This document shows positions 28,370-37,014 of a DNA stretch of 64,000 bases, piece by piece. Location of the stretch: positions 1 through 64,000 of the forward strand of contig JAFQTS010000065.1 of the NCBI GenBank assembly GCA_017408915.1, written 5' to 3'. The position numbers and the translations under genes were made by a program. The notes under the pieces are model-generated. The model had not been told where the DNA came from. It made no database searches and saw only the letters and a list, made by a program, of their open reading frames with translations. This stretch comes from Oscillospiraceae bacterium (GTDB lineage Bacteria; Bacillota; Clostridia; Oscillospirales; Oscillospiraceae). Each line of letters begins with the position of its first letter. Position 1 is the stretch's first letter.

Positions 28370-28891
28370 ATGCGTGTGCTTGAAAAGATCACGAAAGGAA
28401 TCACAGATGTGCTGGGCGTGATCGCCGGCGTGATGATCGCGGTCATGATGCTGCTGGCGGTGCTGGATGTGGTGATGCGTTCCGTCTTTGCCGCACCCAT
28501 TATCGGCGCCACAGAGATCATCCAGATCCTCAATGTGGGCATCGTGGTGGCGCTGGGCGCCGGTACGGTGGCCAACCAGCATGTGACGGTGGACTTCGTC
28601 ATGGACAAGATGCCCAAGGCGCCCCGCTTTTACATCCAGCTGGCGGTGGATGTGCTGAATATTGCCATTCTGGTGCTGCTGGCGGTGTGCTCGTTCCAGT
28701 TTATGGATAAGTCTCAGGCGCAGGGATATACCTACTCTCTGCTGAAGATCCCAGAGTGGCCCTTCGTCGGCCTCATCGCCATCGGCCTTCTGGGCGGCGT
28801 GGTGGGCGTTGTGTGTACCATGTGCCGTGAGGTTATGGCTTTCAAGGCGGAGAAGAATATGCCTGCCAAGGGAGAGGAGGATGGACAATGA
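28370..28891 (+). CDS. dctQ: TRAP transporter small permease (DctQ)
   Basis: 173 residues from ATG 28370 (GGAGAGTGGG upstream); in-frame starts at 28304 and 28343 are possible but add a charged leader ahead of the first helix. Four membrane helices, as usual for DctQ. The stretch AAPIIGATEIIQILNVGIVVALGAG is typical. It is the small membrane subunit of a sodium-driven TRAP importer for a carboxylate or sulfonate. It overlaps dctM by 4 bases (ATGA). Confidence 0.85.
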   Translation: MRVLEKITKGITDVLGVIAGVMIAVMMLLAVLDVVMRSVFAAPIIGATEIIQILNVGIVVALGAGTVANQHVTVDFVMDKMPKAPRFYIQLAVDVLNIAILVLLAVCSFQFMDKSQAQGYTYSLLKIPEWPFVGLIAIGLLGGVVGVVCTMCREVMAFKAEKNMPAKGEEDGQ

Positions 28892-30195
28892 GTAACGAAT
28901 TGATCGGCTTGCTGGGTATTATCGTTCTGTTCATCCTGCTGGCCTGCCGTCTGTGGATCGGCAGCGCTATGGCACTGGTGGGCTTTTTGGGTATCCTCGT
29001 GATGCGTAACGGCGTACAGGCGATGGCAGTCCTTGCCTCGCAGCCCTTCGGTACGCAAAATAACTACGTAATGACCGTCGTGCCCATGTTTGTCTTAATG
29101 GGTCTGGTGGTCTCCCGCACCAACATCGGCAGCGGTATGTTCCGGTGCATGAATGCGTGGATCGGGCGCTTCCGCGGCGGTCTGGCCTCGGCCACGGTGC
29201 TGGCCAGCGGTCTGCTGGGCGCCATTACCGGTTCTCACATGGCCGGTACCATCATCATGTCCAAGATCGCCCTGCCCGAGATGAAGCGCTATGATTATGA
29301 TGAAGGTCTTGCCTGCGGCTCTATCGCCGGCGGCGCACCTCTGGCCATCATCATTCCCCCCAGCATCCCCATGATCATGTACGGCATCATCACCGAGGAG
29401 AACATCGGCGCACTGTTCATCGCCGGCATCATCCCCGGTATCGTCCTCATGATCATCTACATCCTTATCATCTCGCAGGTGGTCTGCCGCCGCGATCCTT
29501 CCAAGGCTCCTCCCAGCCCCCGTACCAGCTGGAAGGAGAAGTTCGGCAGCATCGTGGGTCTGATCCCCATGATCGTGCTGTTCATTCTGGTGCTGGGCGG
29601 TATCTATGCCGGCTGGTTCACCACCACCGAGGCCGGTGCCATCGGTGCTTTCGGCGCCATTGTCATCGGTTTTGTCACCCGCCAGCTGAACTTCAAGAAG
29701 CTGTGGGAGTGTATCATCGACAGCGTGAAGCTGACCGGTACCATCGCCATCATGCTCATCGGTACCAACATCTTCATCTACTTCATGTCCATGAGCAAGA
29801 TCCCCTTCTTCCTGTCCAATCTGGTCACCTCTTTGAATGTCCCCGCCATGGTGGTCATTCTGGTCATCGCACTGGTGTACATCGTGCTGGGTATGTTCAT
29901 GCCGGATAACCCCATGGTGGTGCTGACCATCCCCATCCTCTATCCCATCGTCAGCTCTCTGGGCATCGACGGCATCTGGTTCGGTATCTTCGTGGTGTTC
30001 ATGATGGCGCTGGGTTCCATCACGCCTCCCGTGGGCATGGTGGTCTACCTGCTGGGCGGCCTGACCAAGATCCCCGTCAACAAGATCTTCAAGGGCGTTC
30101 TGCCCTTCATCATCGGCATGGTCATCGTGATCATTCTGATCGTGGCGTTCCCCAGCATCGTAACCTTCCTGCCCAATATGATGGCCGCAGGATAA
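28888..30195 (+). CDS. dctM: TRAP transporter large permease (DctM)
   Basis: 435 residues, about 12 membrane helices. SHMAGTIIMSKIALPEMKRY, then AGGAPLAIIIPPSIPMIMYG and AFGAIVIGFVTRQL, are conserved DctM segments. It forms the Na+-coupled channel with DctQ and takes substrate from DctP. TRAP systems import C4-dicarboxylates, sialic acid, sulfonates such as isethionate and taurine, or aromatic acids; sequence alone does not decide. Confidence 0.93.
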   Translation: MSNELIGLLGIIVLFILLACRLWIGSAMALVGFLGILVMRNGVQAMAVLASQPFGTQNNYVMTVVPMFVLMGLVVSRTNIGSGMFRCMNAWIGRFRGGLASATVLASGLLGAITGSHMAGTIIMSKIALPEMKRYDYDEGLACGSIAGGAPLAIIIPPSIPMIMYGIITEENIGALFIAGIIPGIVLMIIYILIISQVVCRRDPSKAPPSPRTSWKEKFGSIVGLIPMIVLFILVLGGIYAGWFTTTEAGAIGAFGAIVIGFVTRQLNFKKLWECIIDSVKLTGTIAIMLIGTNIFIYFMSMSKIPFFLSNLVTSLNVPAMVVILVIALVYIVLGMFMPDNPMVVLTIPILYPIVSSLGIDGIWFGIFVVFMMALGSITPPVGMVVYLLGGLTKIPVNKIFKGVLPFIIGMVIVIILIVAFPSIVTFLPNMMAAG

Positions 30196-30267
30196 ACTGT
30201 CCGATATAAGCAGCGGCTGCTGTTTGTATAAATAATCACTCGTAATAATAAAACGGAGGGTATTGTA

Positions 30268-31368
30268 ATGAAAAAGTTCCTTGCACTGCTTCTGGCTCTG
30301 GCCATGATGTTCGCCCTTGTCGCCTGCGGCGAGAAGGCTCCTGCCGATGACGGTGCCGCCGCTGATGACGGTGCTGCCGCCGAGGTCACTTTTGCCGATC
30401 TGGATGAGGTAACGCTGGTTTACAGCAGCACCAAGAATGAGAAGGCCGATGGCGCGCAGCTGGCCTATCTGGAGGCCATCACCACCGCCACCGAGGGTAA
30501 GGTGAAGTGGGATGTGTATCTGAGCAACTCCCTGATCACCAACACCCGCGACATCCCCGAGGGCATTGCCACCGGTATTGCCGATGTGGCCACCCTGAAC
30601 ATCAATAACTACACCGGCGCATTCCCCCTGAACTACAATGTGCTGTCCATCCCCTTCACCGGCGTCACCGATGAGTGCCGTCTGGATGTCATGAACTACA
30701 TGTACGACAAGTATCCCGAGCTGGAGCAGGAGTTCACCGACAACGGCCTGAAGCTCATCGGCTGGTCCCTGACCAACTCCAACAACCTGGGCGTGAAGCT
30801 GGGCAAGGAGTACACCTCCATCGCCGATCTGAAGAATGTGGACATCACCGGTTCCTGCGGCGATGACGCCGAGATCCTGGCTGCCGCCGGTGCCGTGCCC
30901 GTCACCGTGGCCTTCCCCGAGATCTATCAGTCTCTGGAGAAGAACGTCATCAAGGGCTTCGTCAACCACTCCGCTCCCGCCTTCTCCATGAGCTTCCATG
31001 AGCACATCGACAACTGGGTCGTCTTCGGTGAGGGCTCCGGTCTGGCCGTCAACCTGGTGGCCGTGGTCATGGGTCTTGAGAAGTGGAACAGCCTGCCCGC
31101 CATCGTGCAGGAGGCCATTCTGGCCGCCGAGCCCGCCCGTGCCGAGGCTGAGGCCGCTACCCAGCGCAACTTCGACAACATGCTGAAGAAGACCATGGCC
31201 GACGCCGGCAAGTATGTGGTGGTCCTCAACGACGAGCAGCTGGCCGAGTGGCAGCCCTATGTCCAGCCCACCGTGGATCGCATCCTGGCCGACATGGAGG
31301 CCTCTCACCCCGGCTTCGGTGCCATGTATGAGGATCTGTGCAACTATGTTGCCAACTACGGTGCATAA
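30268..31368 (+). CDS. dctP: TRAP transporter substrate-binding lipoprotein (DctP)
   Basis: 366 residues. Lipoprotein signal: MKKFLALLLALAMMFALVAC with lipidated Cys at residue 20, then an acidic linker (PADDGAAADDGAAAE). The mature domain is DctP-like (LGVKLGKEYTSIADLKNVDI; NVIKGFVNHSAPAF). It catches the substrate outside the membrane for DctQM. GGAGGG precedes the ATG. Here the binding protein is the last gene of the transporter set, 72 bases after dctM and followed by a strong terminator. Confidence 0.9.
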   Translation: MKKFLALLLALAMMFALVACGEKAPADDGAAADDGAAAEVTFADLDEVTLVYSSTKNEKADGAQLAYLEAITTATEGKVKWDVYLSNSLITNTRDIPEGIATGIADVATLNINNYTGAFPLNYNVLSIPFTGVTDECRLDVMNYMYDKYPELEQEFTDNGLKLIGWSLTNSNNLGVKLGKEYTSIADLKNVDITGSCGDDAEILAAAGAVPVTVAFPEIYQSLEKNVIKGFVNHSAPAFSMSFHEHIDNWVVFGEGSGLAVNLVAVVMGLEKWNSLPAIVQEAILAAEPARAEAEAATQRNFDNMLKKTMADAGKYVVVLNDEQLAEWQPYVQPTVDRILADMEASHPGFGAMYEDLCNYVANYGA

Positions 31369-31402
31369 ATAGTCTCTCCTCTCTGTTCCTCAGAGCATGA
31401 GA

Positions 31403-31436
31403 AAGACCCGCCGCTTTCGGGCGGCGGGTCTTTTTC
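31403..31436 (+). terminator. Terminator after the TRAP genes
   Basis: Stem GACCCGCCGC / GCGGCGGGTC, T5 tail. It separates the TRAP genes from the ferredoxin that follows, which may therefore have its own promoter. Confidence 0.88.
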
Positions 31437-31508
31437 AAAATCGACATTAGGAAAAACTGATAAATAATGTCCAAAATAAGTAAACGATAAAATGAAAGGA
31501 GAGGGAGT

Positions 31509-31745
31509 ATGCCCCCTATCATTGACCGCAATAAATGCGTAGCCTGCGGCTTCTGCGCGGAGATCTGTCCCGTGGATTGCCTGTATTTAGATAAAGCTGC
31601 GAAAAAGCTCATCGTCCGTTATGGTGACGAGTGCTGGCACTGCGGTGCCTGCAAGCAGGATTGCCCCAAGGGGGCCATCACCATGCGGTATCCCCTGTCC
31701 CACATGATGCTGTCTTTCCCGCCGGATAAGGAGGTGGCCAAATGA
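31509..31745 (+). CDS. 2x[4Fe-4S] ferredoxin partner of flavoprotein copy 2
   Basis: 78 residues. Clusters CVACGFCAEICPVDC and CWHCGACKQDCPKG, the same two-cluster layout as the 25506-25748 protein. AGGAGAGGG lies upstream of the ATG. It overlaps the flavoprotein start by 4 bases, so the two are translationally coupled and likely form an AprAB-like complex. Confidence 0.9.
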   Translation: MPPIIDRNKCVACGFCAEICPVDCLYLDKAAKKLIVRYGDECWHCGACKQDCPKGAITMRYPLSHMMLSFPPDKEVAK

Positions 31746-33427
31746 TCAAGGTAAGAGATAAGATCGAATGCTGCGACTTCTTGGTAGTCGGCGGCGGCAT
31801 GGGCGGCTTGGAGGCCGCCATCGCTGCGGCAAGCGGCGGCGCGGATGTCATCGTGGCGGAGAAGCACAATACCCTCCGCTCCGGTTGCGGCGCAAACGGC
31901 AACGACCATTTCCTCTGCTACATCCCCGAGATCCATGGCGAGGATATGGAACTGGTGCTCCGTGAGGTGGGCAATACCCTCGATGGCGGCCCGTGGGTGG
32001 ACATCGATCTGACCCGCGTGCTGCTGCAGCACACCAAGGAAGTGGTGGATCGCTGGGAGAGCTACGGCATCAATATGCGCCCCACAGGCAAGTATGTCTT
32101 TGAGGGCCACAGCCTGCCCGGTCAGCAGCTGTACCATCTGAAGTTTGACGGTAAGAAGCAGAAGGGCTGCCTGACGCAGGCTGCCAAGGATGCCGGCGCC
32201 CGTTTGATGAACCACGTGCTCATTAACGAGATCCTTGTCAAGGACGGACGCGTGGCAGGTGCTATCGGTGTGGATATCTCCGAGGAAGAGCCGGAGATGG
32301 TGCTGTTCCAGTGCAAGGCCGCCATTCTCTGCGCCGGTATGGGCCTGCGCCTCTATCCCCAGCAGAACCCCACCTATATGTTCAATCTCCCCGGCTGCCC
32401 TGCCGATGTGGGCAGCGGTCACTCCATGGCTCTGCGTGCTGGTGCTAAGCTGGTGAATATCGACATCCCCAACGTCCATGCAGGCCCGAAATACTTCATG
32501 CGCGGTGGTAAGGGCACATGGATCGGCATCAGCTCCACCATTGACGGTAAGCCTGTGACCCCCTATGTGACGGGCAAGCCCTCCCGCGCCACTGGCGATG
32601 TGACGGCAGATGTGTGGCCCAGCGTGTATTTGGACAAGATGCTGGACGGCACAGGCCCCGTGTTTATGAATTGCACGGAGCTGGACGATGACGACGTGGA
32701 GTATATGCGCTGGGCCTTCGACTGCGAGGGTATCGGCTCTATCTTTGAGTATTTCGATCAGCGCGGCATCGACATTCAGAAGGAAATGATCGAGTTCGGC
32801 GTGTTTAACTGCACCATGAACAACGTGGGCGTGGAGATCAACGAGAAGGCGGAGTCCTCGCTGCCCGGCCTTTATGCCGCAGGCAACCAAGTGGGCAATG
32901 TCCGCGGCAATCTGGCAGGCGCGGCGGTGTTCGGTATGCTGGCAGGACGCAGCGCTGCGGAATACGTCAAGACCGTGGCGCATCAGTCTATCGAGGATAT
33001 CCCGCTGGTGGAGGAGAAGAAGGCGCTGTTCTCCGCCATTTGGGATCGTGTGGACGGCGCACACTGGAAGGAACCCGCCTCCACCTTGCAGCAGATCATG
33101 AACGACTATGCCCCCGCCTTAAAGCCCCGTACGGAGAATCTCTTCCGCGTGTGCATCAAATATCTGGCGGATCTGAAGAAACTGTGCTATACTGAGCTTA
33201 TGGCAGAGAACTCCCACGAGTTCATGCGCTGCCTCGAGGTGCTGGATCAGATCGATCTGGGCGAGGCGGTAGCGGTGACGGGCCGCCACCGCAAGGAGAG
33301 CCGCGGTCGTCACCAGCGCGCAGACTATAAATTCACCGACTTGACGCTGAACAATAAGTTCATGGTGGTGCATAAGGACGGCGCTGGCGAATATCACATG
33401 GAATATCGTCCCCGCCATATGCGGTAA
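31742..33427 (+). CDS. AprA/fumarate-reductase-like flavoprotein, copy 2
   Basis: 561 residues. FAD site CDFLVVGGGMGGLEAAIAAA at the N-terminus; NTLRSGCGANGNDHFLCY resembles the AprA substrate region; GLYAAGNQVGNVRGNLAGA near residue 380 closes the FAD site; the C-terminus carries the ESRGRHQRADYKFTD cap motif. It differs clearly from copy 1 in the substrate-facing middle, so the two are distant paralogues. Encoded between a ferredoxin and the siroheme fusion protein; it is probably one step of the same redox route. Substrate unproven. Confidence 0.85.
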   Translation: MIKVRDKIECCDFLVVGGGMGGLEAAIAAASGGADVIVAEKHNTLRSGCGANGNDHFLCYIPEIHGEDMELVLREVGNTLDGGPWVDIDLTRVLLQHTKEVVDRWESYGINMRPTGKYVFEGHSLPGQQLYHLKFDGKKQKGCLTQAAKDAGARLMNHVLINEILVKDGRVAGAIGVDISEEEPEMVLFQCKAAILCAGMGLRLYPQQNPTYMFNLPGCPADVGSGHSMALRAGAKLVNIDIPNVHAGPKYFMRGGKGTWIGISSTIDGKPVTPYVTGKPSRATGDVTADVWPSVYLDKMLDGTGPVFMNCTELDDDDVEYMRWAFDCEGIGSIFEYFDQRGIDIQKEMIEFGVFNCTMNNVGVEINEKAESSLPGLYAAGNQVGNVRGNLAGAAVFGMLAGRSAAEYVKTVAHQSIEDIPLVEEKKALFSAIWDRVDGAHWKEPASTLQQIMNDYAPALKPRTENLFRVCIKYLADLKKLCYTELMAENSHEFMRCLEVLDQIDLGEAVAVTGRHRKESRGRHQRADYKFTDLTLNNKFMVVHKDGAGEYHMEYRPRHMR

Positions 33428-33453
33428 AGAGACGAAAAAAAGGAGCGAAACAC

Positions 33454-36015
33454 ATGAAAGTTGTTGTTTTGGGCGGCGTTGCCGCGGGAACGAAGGCGGC
33501 AGCGAAGCTGAAGCGGGAAGACCCGTCGGCAGAGGTCGTCATCTATACCAAGGGCAAGGATATTTCCTACGCCGGCTGCGGCCTGCCCTACTATGTGGGC
33601 GGTGTTATTGAAGATCGCGAAGAACTGATCGTCAATACCCCCGAGAAGTATATGTCTTTGACGGGAACGCAGGTCTACACGGGCTGTGAGGCAGTGGCGG
33701 TGGATGCTGCTGCCCATCAGGTCACCTTTGCTGATGGACAGCAGGTGGGGTACGATAAGCTCATCGTGGCGGTGGGCGCTGCCCCCATCGTGCCTCCTGT
33801 AGCGGGTGTGGAGCTGGATGGTGTGTTCACCATGCGTACGCCCGACGATGCCATCGCCATCCGTGCGTATGTGGAAAAGCACAATTGCCGCCGCGCCGTG
33901 GTGGTGGGCGGTGGTTTCATCGGTCTCGAGGCCGCAGAAAACCTTATGGCAAAGGGTATGGGCGTTACGGTGGTGGACATGGCCCCTCAGCTGATGCCCA
34001 ACATCTTCGATGCCGATATGGCGGGCTATGTCCGCCGCCAGCTGCAGAATAAGGGTATGCGCGTGCTGACGGGCACGGCTTTGGCCGGTATCCGCGGCGA
34101 GGAGCGCGTGACAGGTGTGGTGACGGCTTCCGGTGTTCTCAGCGCCGATGTGGTGGTGCTATCCATCGGTGTCCGCCCTGCTACCGCCTTTTTGCAGGAT
34201 TCGGGCCTTGTGATGGAGCGGGGCTGCATCGTCACCGACGAAAAGCAGCGCACCAATCTCCCCGATGTGTACGCCGTGGGCGATTGCGCCATGGTGAAGA
34301 ATCGCATGACAGGCAGGCTGCAGTGGTCTGCCATGGGCTCTACTGCCAATATCGCAGGTCGCTGCCTCGCCCTCAACTTGGGCGGCACGGAGGCAGCGTA
34401 CCTCGGCTGCCTCGGTACGGGCGTTGTGAAGCTGGGGGAGGATCTGAATGCCGCCCGCACCGGCCTTACGGAAGTGCAGGCCCGTGAAGCGGGCTACGAT
34501 GTGGAGACCGTCACCTGCGTCACCGATGATAAGGCACACTACTATCCCGATGCCTCCACTTTTACCACCAAGCTCATTGCCGATAAGCAGAGCCACAAGC
34601 TCCTCGGATTGCAGGTGGTGGGCGGCGGCGCAGTGGACAAGATGGCAGATGTGGCGGCGATGGGCATTACCTTTAACGCCAAGGTGGAGGATTTCCTCAC
34701 CGTGGACTTTGCCTACGCACCGCCCTTCTCCACCGCCATTCACCCCATGGCAGCTGCCTGCGGCGTGATGGTCAACAAACTGGCGGGCAAGATGGTGTCC
34801 TTTACTCCCGCAGAGTATGCCAACGGCGCTGCCGAGGGCTATACAGTGGTGGATGTCCATCCTGCACCTACGCTGGCGGGCTTCCCTTGGGCAGATGTTG
34901 CCAAACCCGAGGAAGTGGCCGCAAAATACGGCAAGGAGGAGAAGCTCCTCTTCGTTTGTGCCAAGGGTAAGCGTGGCTACCTCATGCAGAATAAGCTGCG
35001 TGCTTTGGGCTATACCAACATCCGCGTGCTGGAAGGCGGCGCTGCCGTCAACGTCATTCGCCGCAGCGCACCTGCCGGCGGTAAGCTTGACCCTGCGGAG
35101 ATCAAGCGGGTCAAGGGCTTGGGCTGCCTGCAGGACAAGCGCTTTGGGGATGTATTCAATGTCCGCGTCATCACCCGTAACGGTAAGATCACCACCGATG
35201 AGCATCGGGCGGTGGCAGAGGCTGCCGAGCGTTTTGGCAGCGGCGCGGTGGCTATGACCACCCGTCTGACCCTCGAAATTCAGGGCGTGCCCTATGCCAA
35301 CATTGATCCCATGATCGCCTTCCTGGCGGAGCACGGCCTTGAAACGGGCGGTACGGGCTCGCTGGTGCGTCCCGTGGTGTCCTGTAAGGGTACGACCTGC
35401 CAGTACGGCTTGGCTGATACCTATCGGCTCAGTGAGATCATCCATCAGCGCTTCTATGAGGGCTATCACAAGGTGACGCTGCCCCATAAGTTTAAGATCG
35501 CTGTGGGCGGCTGTCCCAATAACTGCGTCAAGCCCGATCTGAACGACTTGGGCATCGTGGGTCAGCGTGTGCCTACATTCGATTTCAGCAAATGCCGTGG
35601 CTGCAAGGTCTGTCAGGTGGAGGCTTCCTGCCCCATTAAGATCGCCAAGGTGGAGGACGGCGTGCTGAAGGTGGATGCAGCGGCGTGCAACAACTGCGGT
35701 CGCTGCAAGGGCAAGTGCCCCTTCGGCGTTACTGCCGAGTACACCGACGGCTACAAGGTCACCATCGGCGGACGCTGGGGTAAGAAGGTTGCCCACGGTA
35801 TCCCCTTGGATAAGGTCTTTACCTCCGAAGAGGAGGTGCTGGATGTGGTGGAGCGTGCCATCCTCTTCTTCCGCGATGAGGGACTTTCCGGCGAGCGCTT
35901 TGCCGACACCATTAACCGTCTGGGCTTCGACTACGTACAGGACAAGCTCCTTAGCGGCGCCATCGAGAAGGACAGCATTCTGAAGAAGAATGTTAAGGGC
36001 GGCGCGACCTGCTGA
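33454..36015 (+). CDS. CoA-disulfide reductase / rhodanese / siroheme sulfite-reductase-like fusion
   Basis: 853 residues in one frame. 1-440: CoA-disulfide/persulfide reductase with FAD site VVLGGVAAGTKAA, redox Cys42 in SYAGCGLPYYVGG and Tyr421 in DFAYAPPFSTA. About 460-535: rhodanese with Cys502 in FVCAKGKRGY. About 560-705: sulfite/nitrite reductase half with siroheme-4Fe-4S ligands Cys644-x4-Cys649 and Cys687-x3-Cys691 (GGCPNNC). 712-757: two ferredoxin clusters (Cys714,717,720,726 and Cys745,748,751,755), then an AsrC/Dsr-like tail. One chain could take a persulfide or thiosulfate sulfane and reduce it, or sulfite, to sulfide using NAD(P)H. The order of chemistry is inference. Confidence 0.9.
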   Translation: MKVVVLGGVAAGTKAAAKLKREDPSAEVVIYTKGKDISYAGCGLPYYVGGVIEDREELIVNTPEKYMSLTGTQVYTGCEAVAVDAAAHQVTFADGQQVGYDKLIVAVGAAPIVPPVAGVELDGVFTMRTPDDAIAIRAYVEKHNCRRAVVVGGGFIGLEAAENLMAKGMGVTVVDMAPQLMPNIFDADMAGYVRRQLQNKGMRVLTGTALAGIRGEERVTGVVTASGVLSADVVVLSIGVRPATAFLQDSGLVMERGCIVTDEKQRTNLPDVYAVGDCAMVKNRMTGRLQWSAMGSTANIAGRCLALNLGGTEAAYLGCLGTGVVKLGEDLNAARTGLTEVQAREAGYDVETVTCVTDDKAHYYPDASTFTTKLIADKQSHKLLGLQVVGGGAVDKMADVAAMGITFNAKVEDFLTVDFAYAPPFSTAIHPMAAACGVMVNKLAGKMVSFTPAEYANGAAEGYTVVDVHPAPTLAGFPWADVAKPEEVAAKYGKEEKLLFVCAKGKRGYLMQNKLRALGYTNIRVLEGGAAVNVIRRSAPAGGKLDPAEIKRVKGLGCLQDKRFGDVFNVRVITRNGKITTDEHRAVAEAAERFGSGAVAMTTRLTLEIQGVPYANIDPMIAFLAEHGLETGGTGSLVRPVVSCKGTTCQYGLADTYRLSEIIHQRFYEGYHKVTLPHKFKIAVGGCPNNCVKPDLNDLGIVGQRVPTFDFSKCRGCKVCQVEASCPIKIAKVEDGVLKVDAAACNNCGRCKGKCPFGVTAEYTDGYKVTIGGRWGKKVAHGIPLDKVFTSEEEVLDVVERAILFFRDEGLSGERFADTINRLGFDYVQDKLLSGAIEKDSILKKNVKGGATC

Positions 36016-36023
36016 CATCATAA

Positions 36024-36058
36024 GGGAGCATCCCGACAAACTTCTGTTGGGATGCTCC
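36024..36058 (+). terminator. Hairpin after the siroheme fusion gene
   Basis: Stem GGAGCATCCCGACA / TGTTGGGATGCTCC, 14 pairs with one G-T, loop of 6. The T-run after it is weak, so it may slow or process rather than end transcription before the importer genes. Confidence 0.6.
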
Positions 36059-36084
36059 TATGGTATTGTTTTGGAGGATAGCCA

Positions 36085-37014
36085 ATGAAACGAGTGATTT
36101 CCCTATGCTTGCTCCTTGCGCTGCTGCTGTGCGGCTGCGGCGCACCTGCGGAGGAGAATGGGGCGGAAGGTTATACCTTCACCGATGATTTAGACCGCAC
36201 AGTGACGGTTACTTCCACTGAGCGGGTAGCGGCTCTGTTGGGCAGCTATGCCGACATCTGGCTTTTGGCAGGCGGTACGGTCTGCGCCGCAGCAGATGAT
36301 GCGTGGGATGATTTTGACTTGCCCCTCTCCGAGGATACGGTGAATTTGGGCGGCACGAAGGATCTGAGCCTTGAAGCACTGCTGGCCTCGGCGCCTACCT
36401 TCGTTCTCGCCAGCACCAATACGCCTCAGCACTTGGAATGGGAGAGCGCATTGCAGGGGGCGGGTATCACCGTGGCCTATTTCGATGTGTCCTCTTTTGA
36501 TGACTATCTCCGTATGCTGAAGACCTGCACGGAACTGACGGGGAACGAGGAAAGCTATGCTCGGTACGGCGAGTCGGTAGCGGCGGTGGTGGAGGAGGTC
36601 ACTTCCCGCAGCCGCGCTGCCATGGAAGAAGATGCCGCCACCGTGCTGGTGCTGCGGGCCTCCGCCTCCAGCATCCGCGCGAAAAACAGCGAGGGAAATG
36701 TCCTCGGTGAACTTCTTGGCGACATGGGCTGCCGCAATATCGCCGACAGCGACAGCAATCTCTTGGAAAACTTGAGCGTGGAGAGCATTTATCTCCAAAA
36801 TCCCGATCACATCTTCATTGTACAGGTGGGAGATGATGCAGCGGGCATGAAGGAGAACTTAAACCGCTTCTTTGCGGAAAATCCCTTGTGGCTGGAGCTT
36901 GACGCGGTGAAGAATGACAGGGTACACTATATGGACAAGCGGCTGTTTAACTTAAAGCCCAACGCCTATTGGGGCGAGTCCTATATCCGGTTGGAGGAGA
37001 TCTTGTTTGGGTGA
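36085..37014 (+). CDS. Iron-complex/corrinoid ABC importer, binding lipoprotein
   Basis: 309 residues. Lipoprotein signal MKRVISLCLLLALLLCGCG with lipidated Cys at about residue 18, then a class III binding-protein fold (YTFTDDLDRTVTVTSTERVA; LGGTKDLSLEALLASAPTFV). Class III proteins bind siderophores, heme or cobalamin. First gene of a three-gene importer with coupled starts. It directly follows a siroheme enzyme and precedes B12-dependent genes, so iron or corrinoid uptake would both make sense; the ligand is not decided. Confidence 0.88.
   Translation: MKRVISLCLLLALLLCGCGAPAEENGAEGYTFTDDLDRTVTVTSTERVAALLGSYADIWLLAGGTVCAAADDAWDDFDLPLSEDTVNLGGTKDLSLEALLASAPTFVLASTNTPQHLEWESALQGAGITVAYFDVSSFDDYLRMLKTCTELTGNEESYARYGESVAAVVEEVTSRSRAAMEEDAATVLVLRASASSIRAKNSEGNVLGELLGDMGCRNIADSDSNLLENLSVESIYLQNPDHIFIVQVGDDAAGMKENLNRFFAENPLWLELDAVKNDRVHYMDKRLFNLKPNAYWGESYIRLEEILFG

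Noticed and set aside
29095..31308. 737-codon minus-strand frame opposite dctM/dctP
   Set aside because: It crosses two real genes and their spacer, has Asp/His-rich low-complexity composition, and no ribosome site.
31509..33427. True dissimilatory APS reductase (AprBA)
   Set aside because: The fold and pairing fit, but no ATP sulfurylase or sulfate transporter was seen, and copies differ at substrate-facing regions. Only AprA-like is claimed.
33454..36015. Ordinary NADH-nitrite reductase large subunit (NirB)
   Set aside because: NirB has no rhodanese and lacks the two C-terminal ferredoxin clusters. The N-terminal Cys42 context SYAGCGLPYY and the late Tyr421 fit CoA-disulfide reductase.
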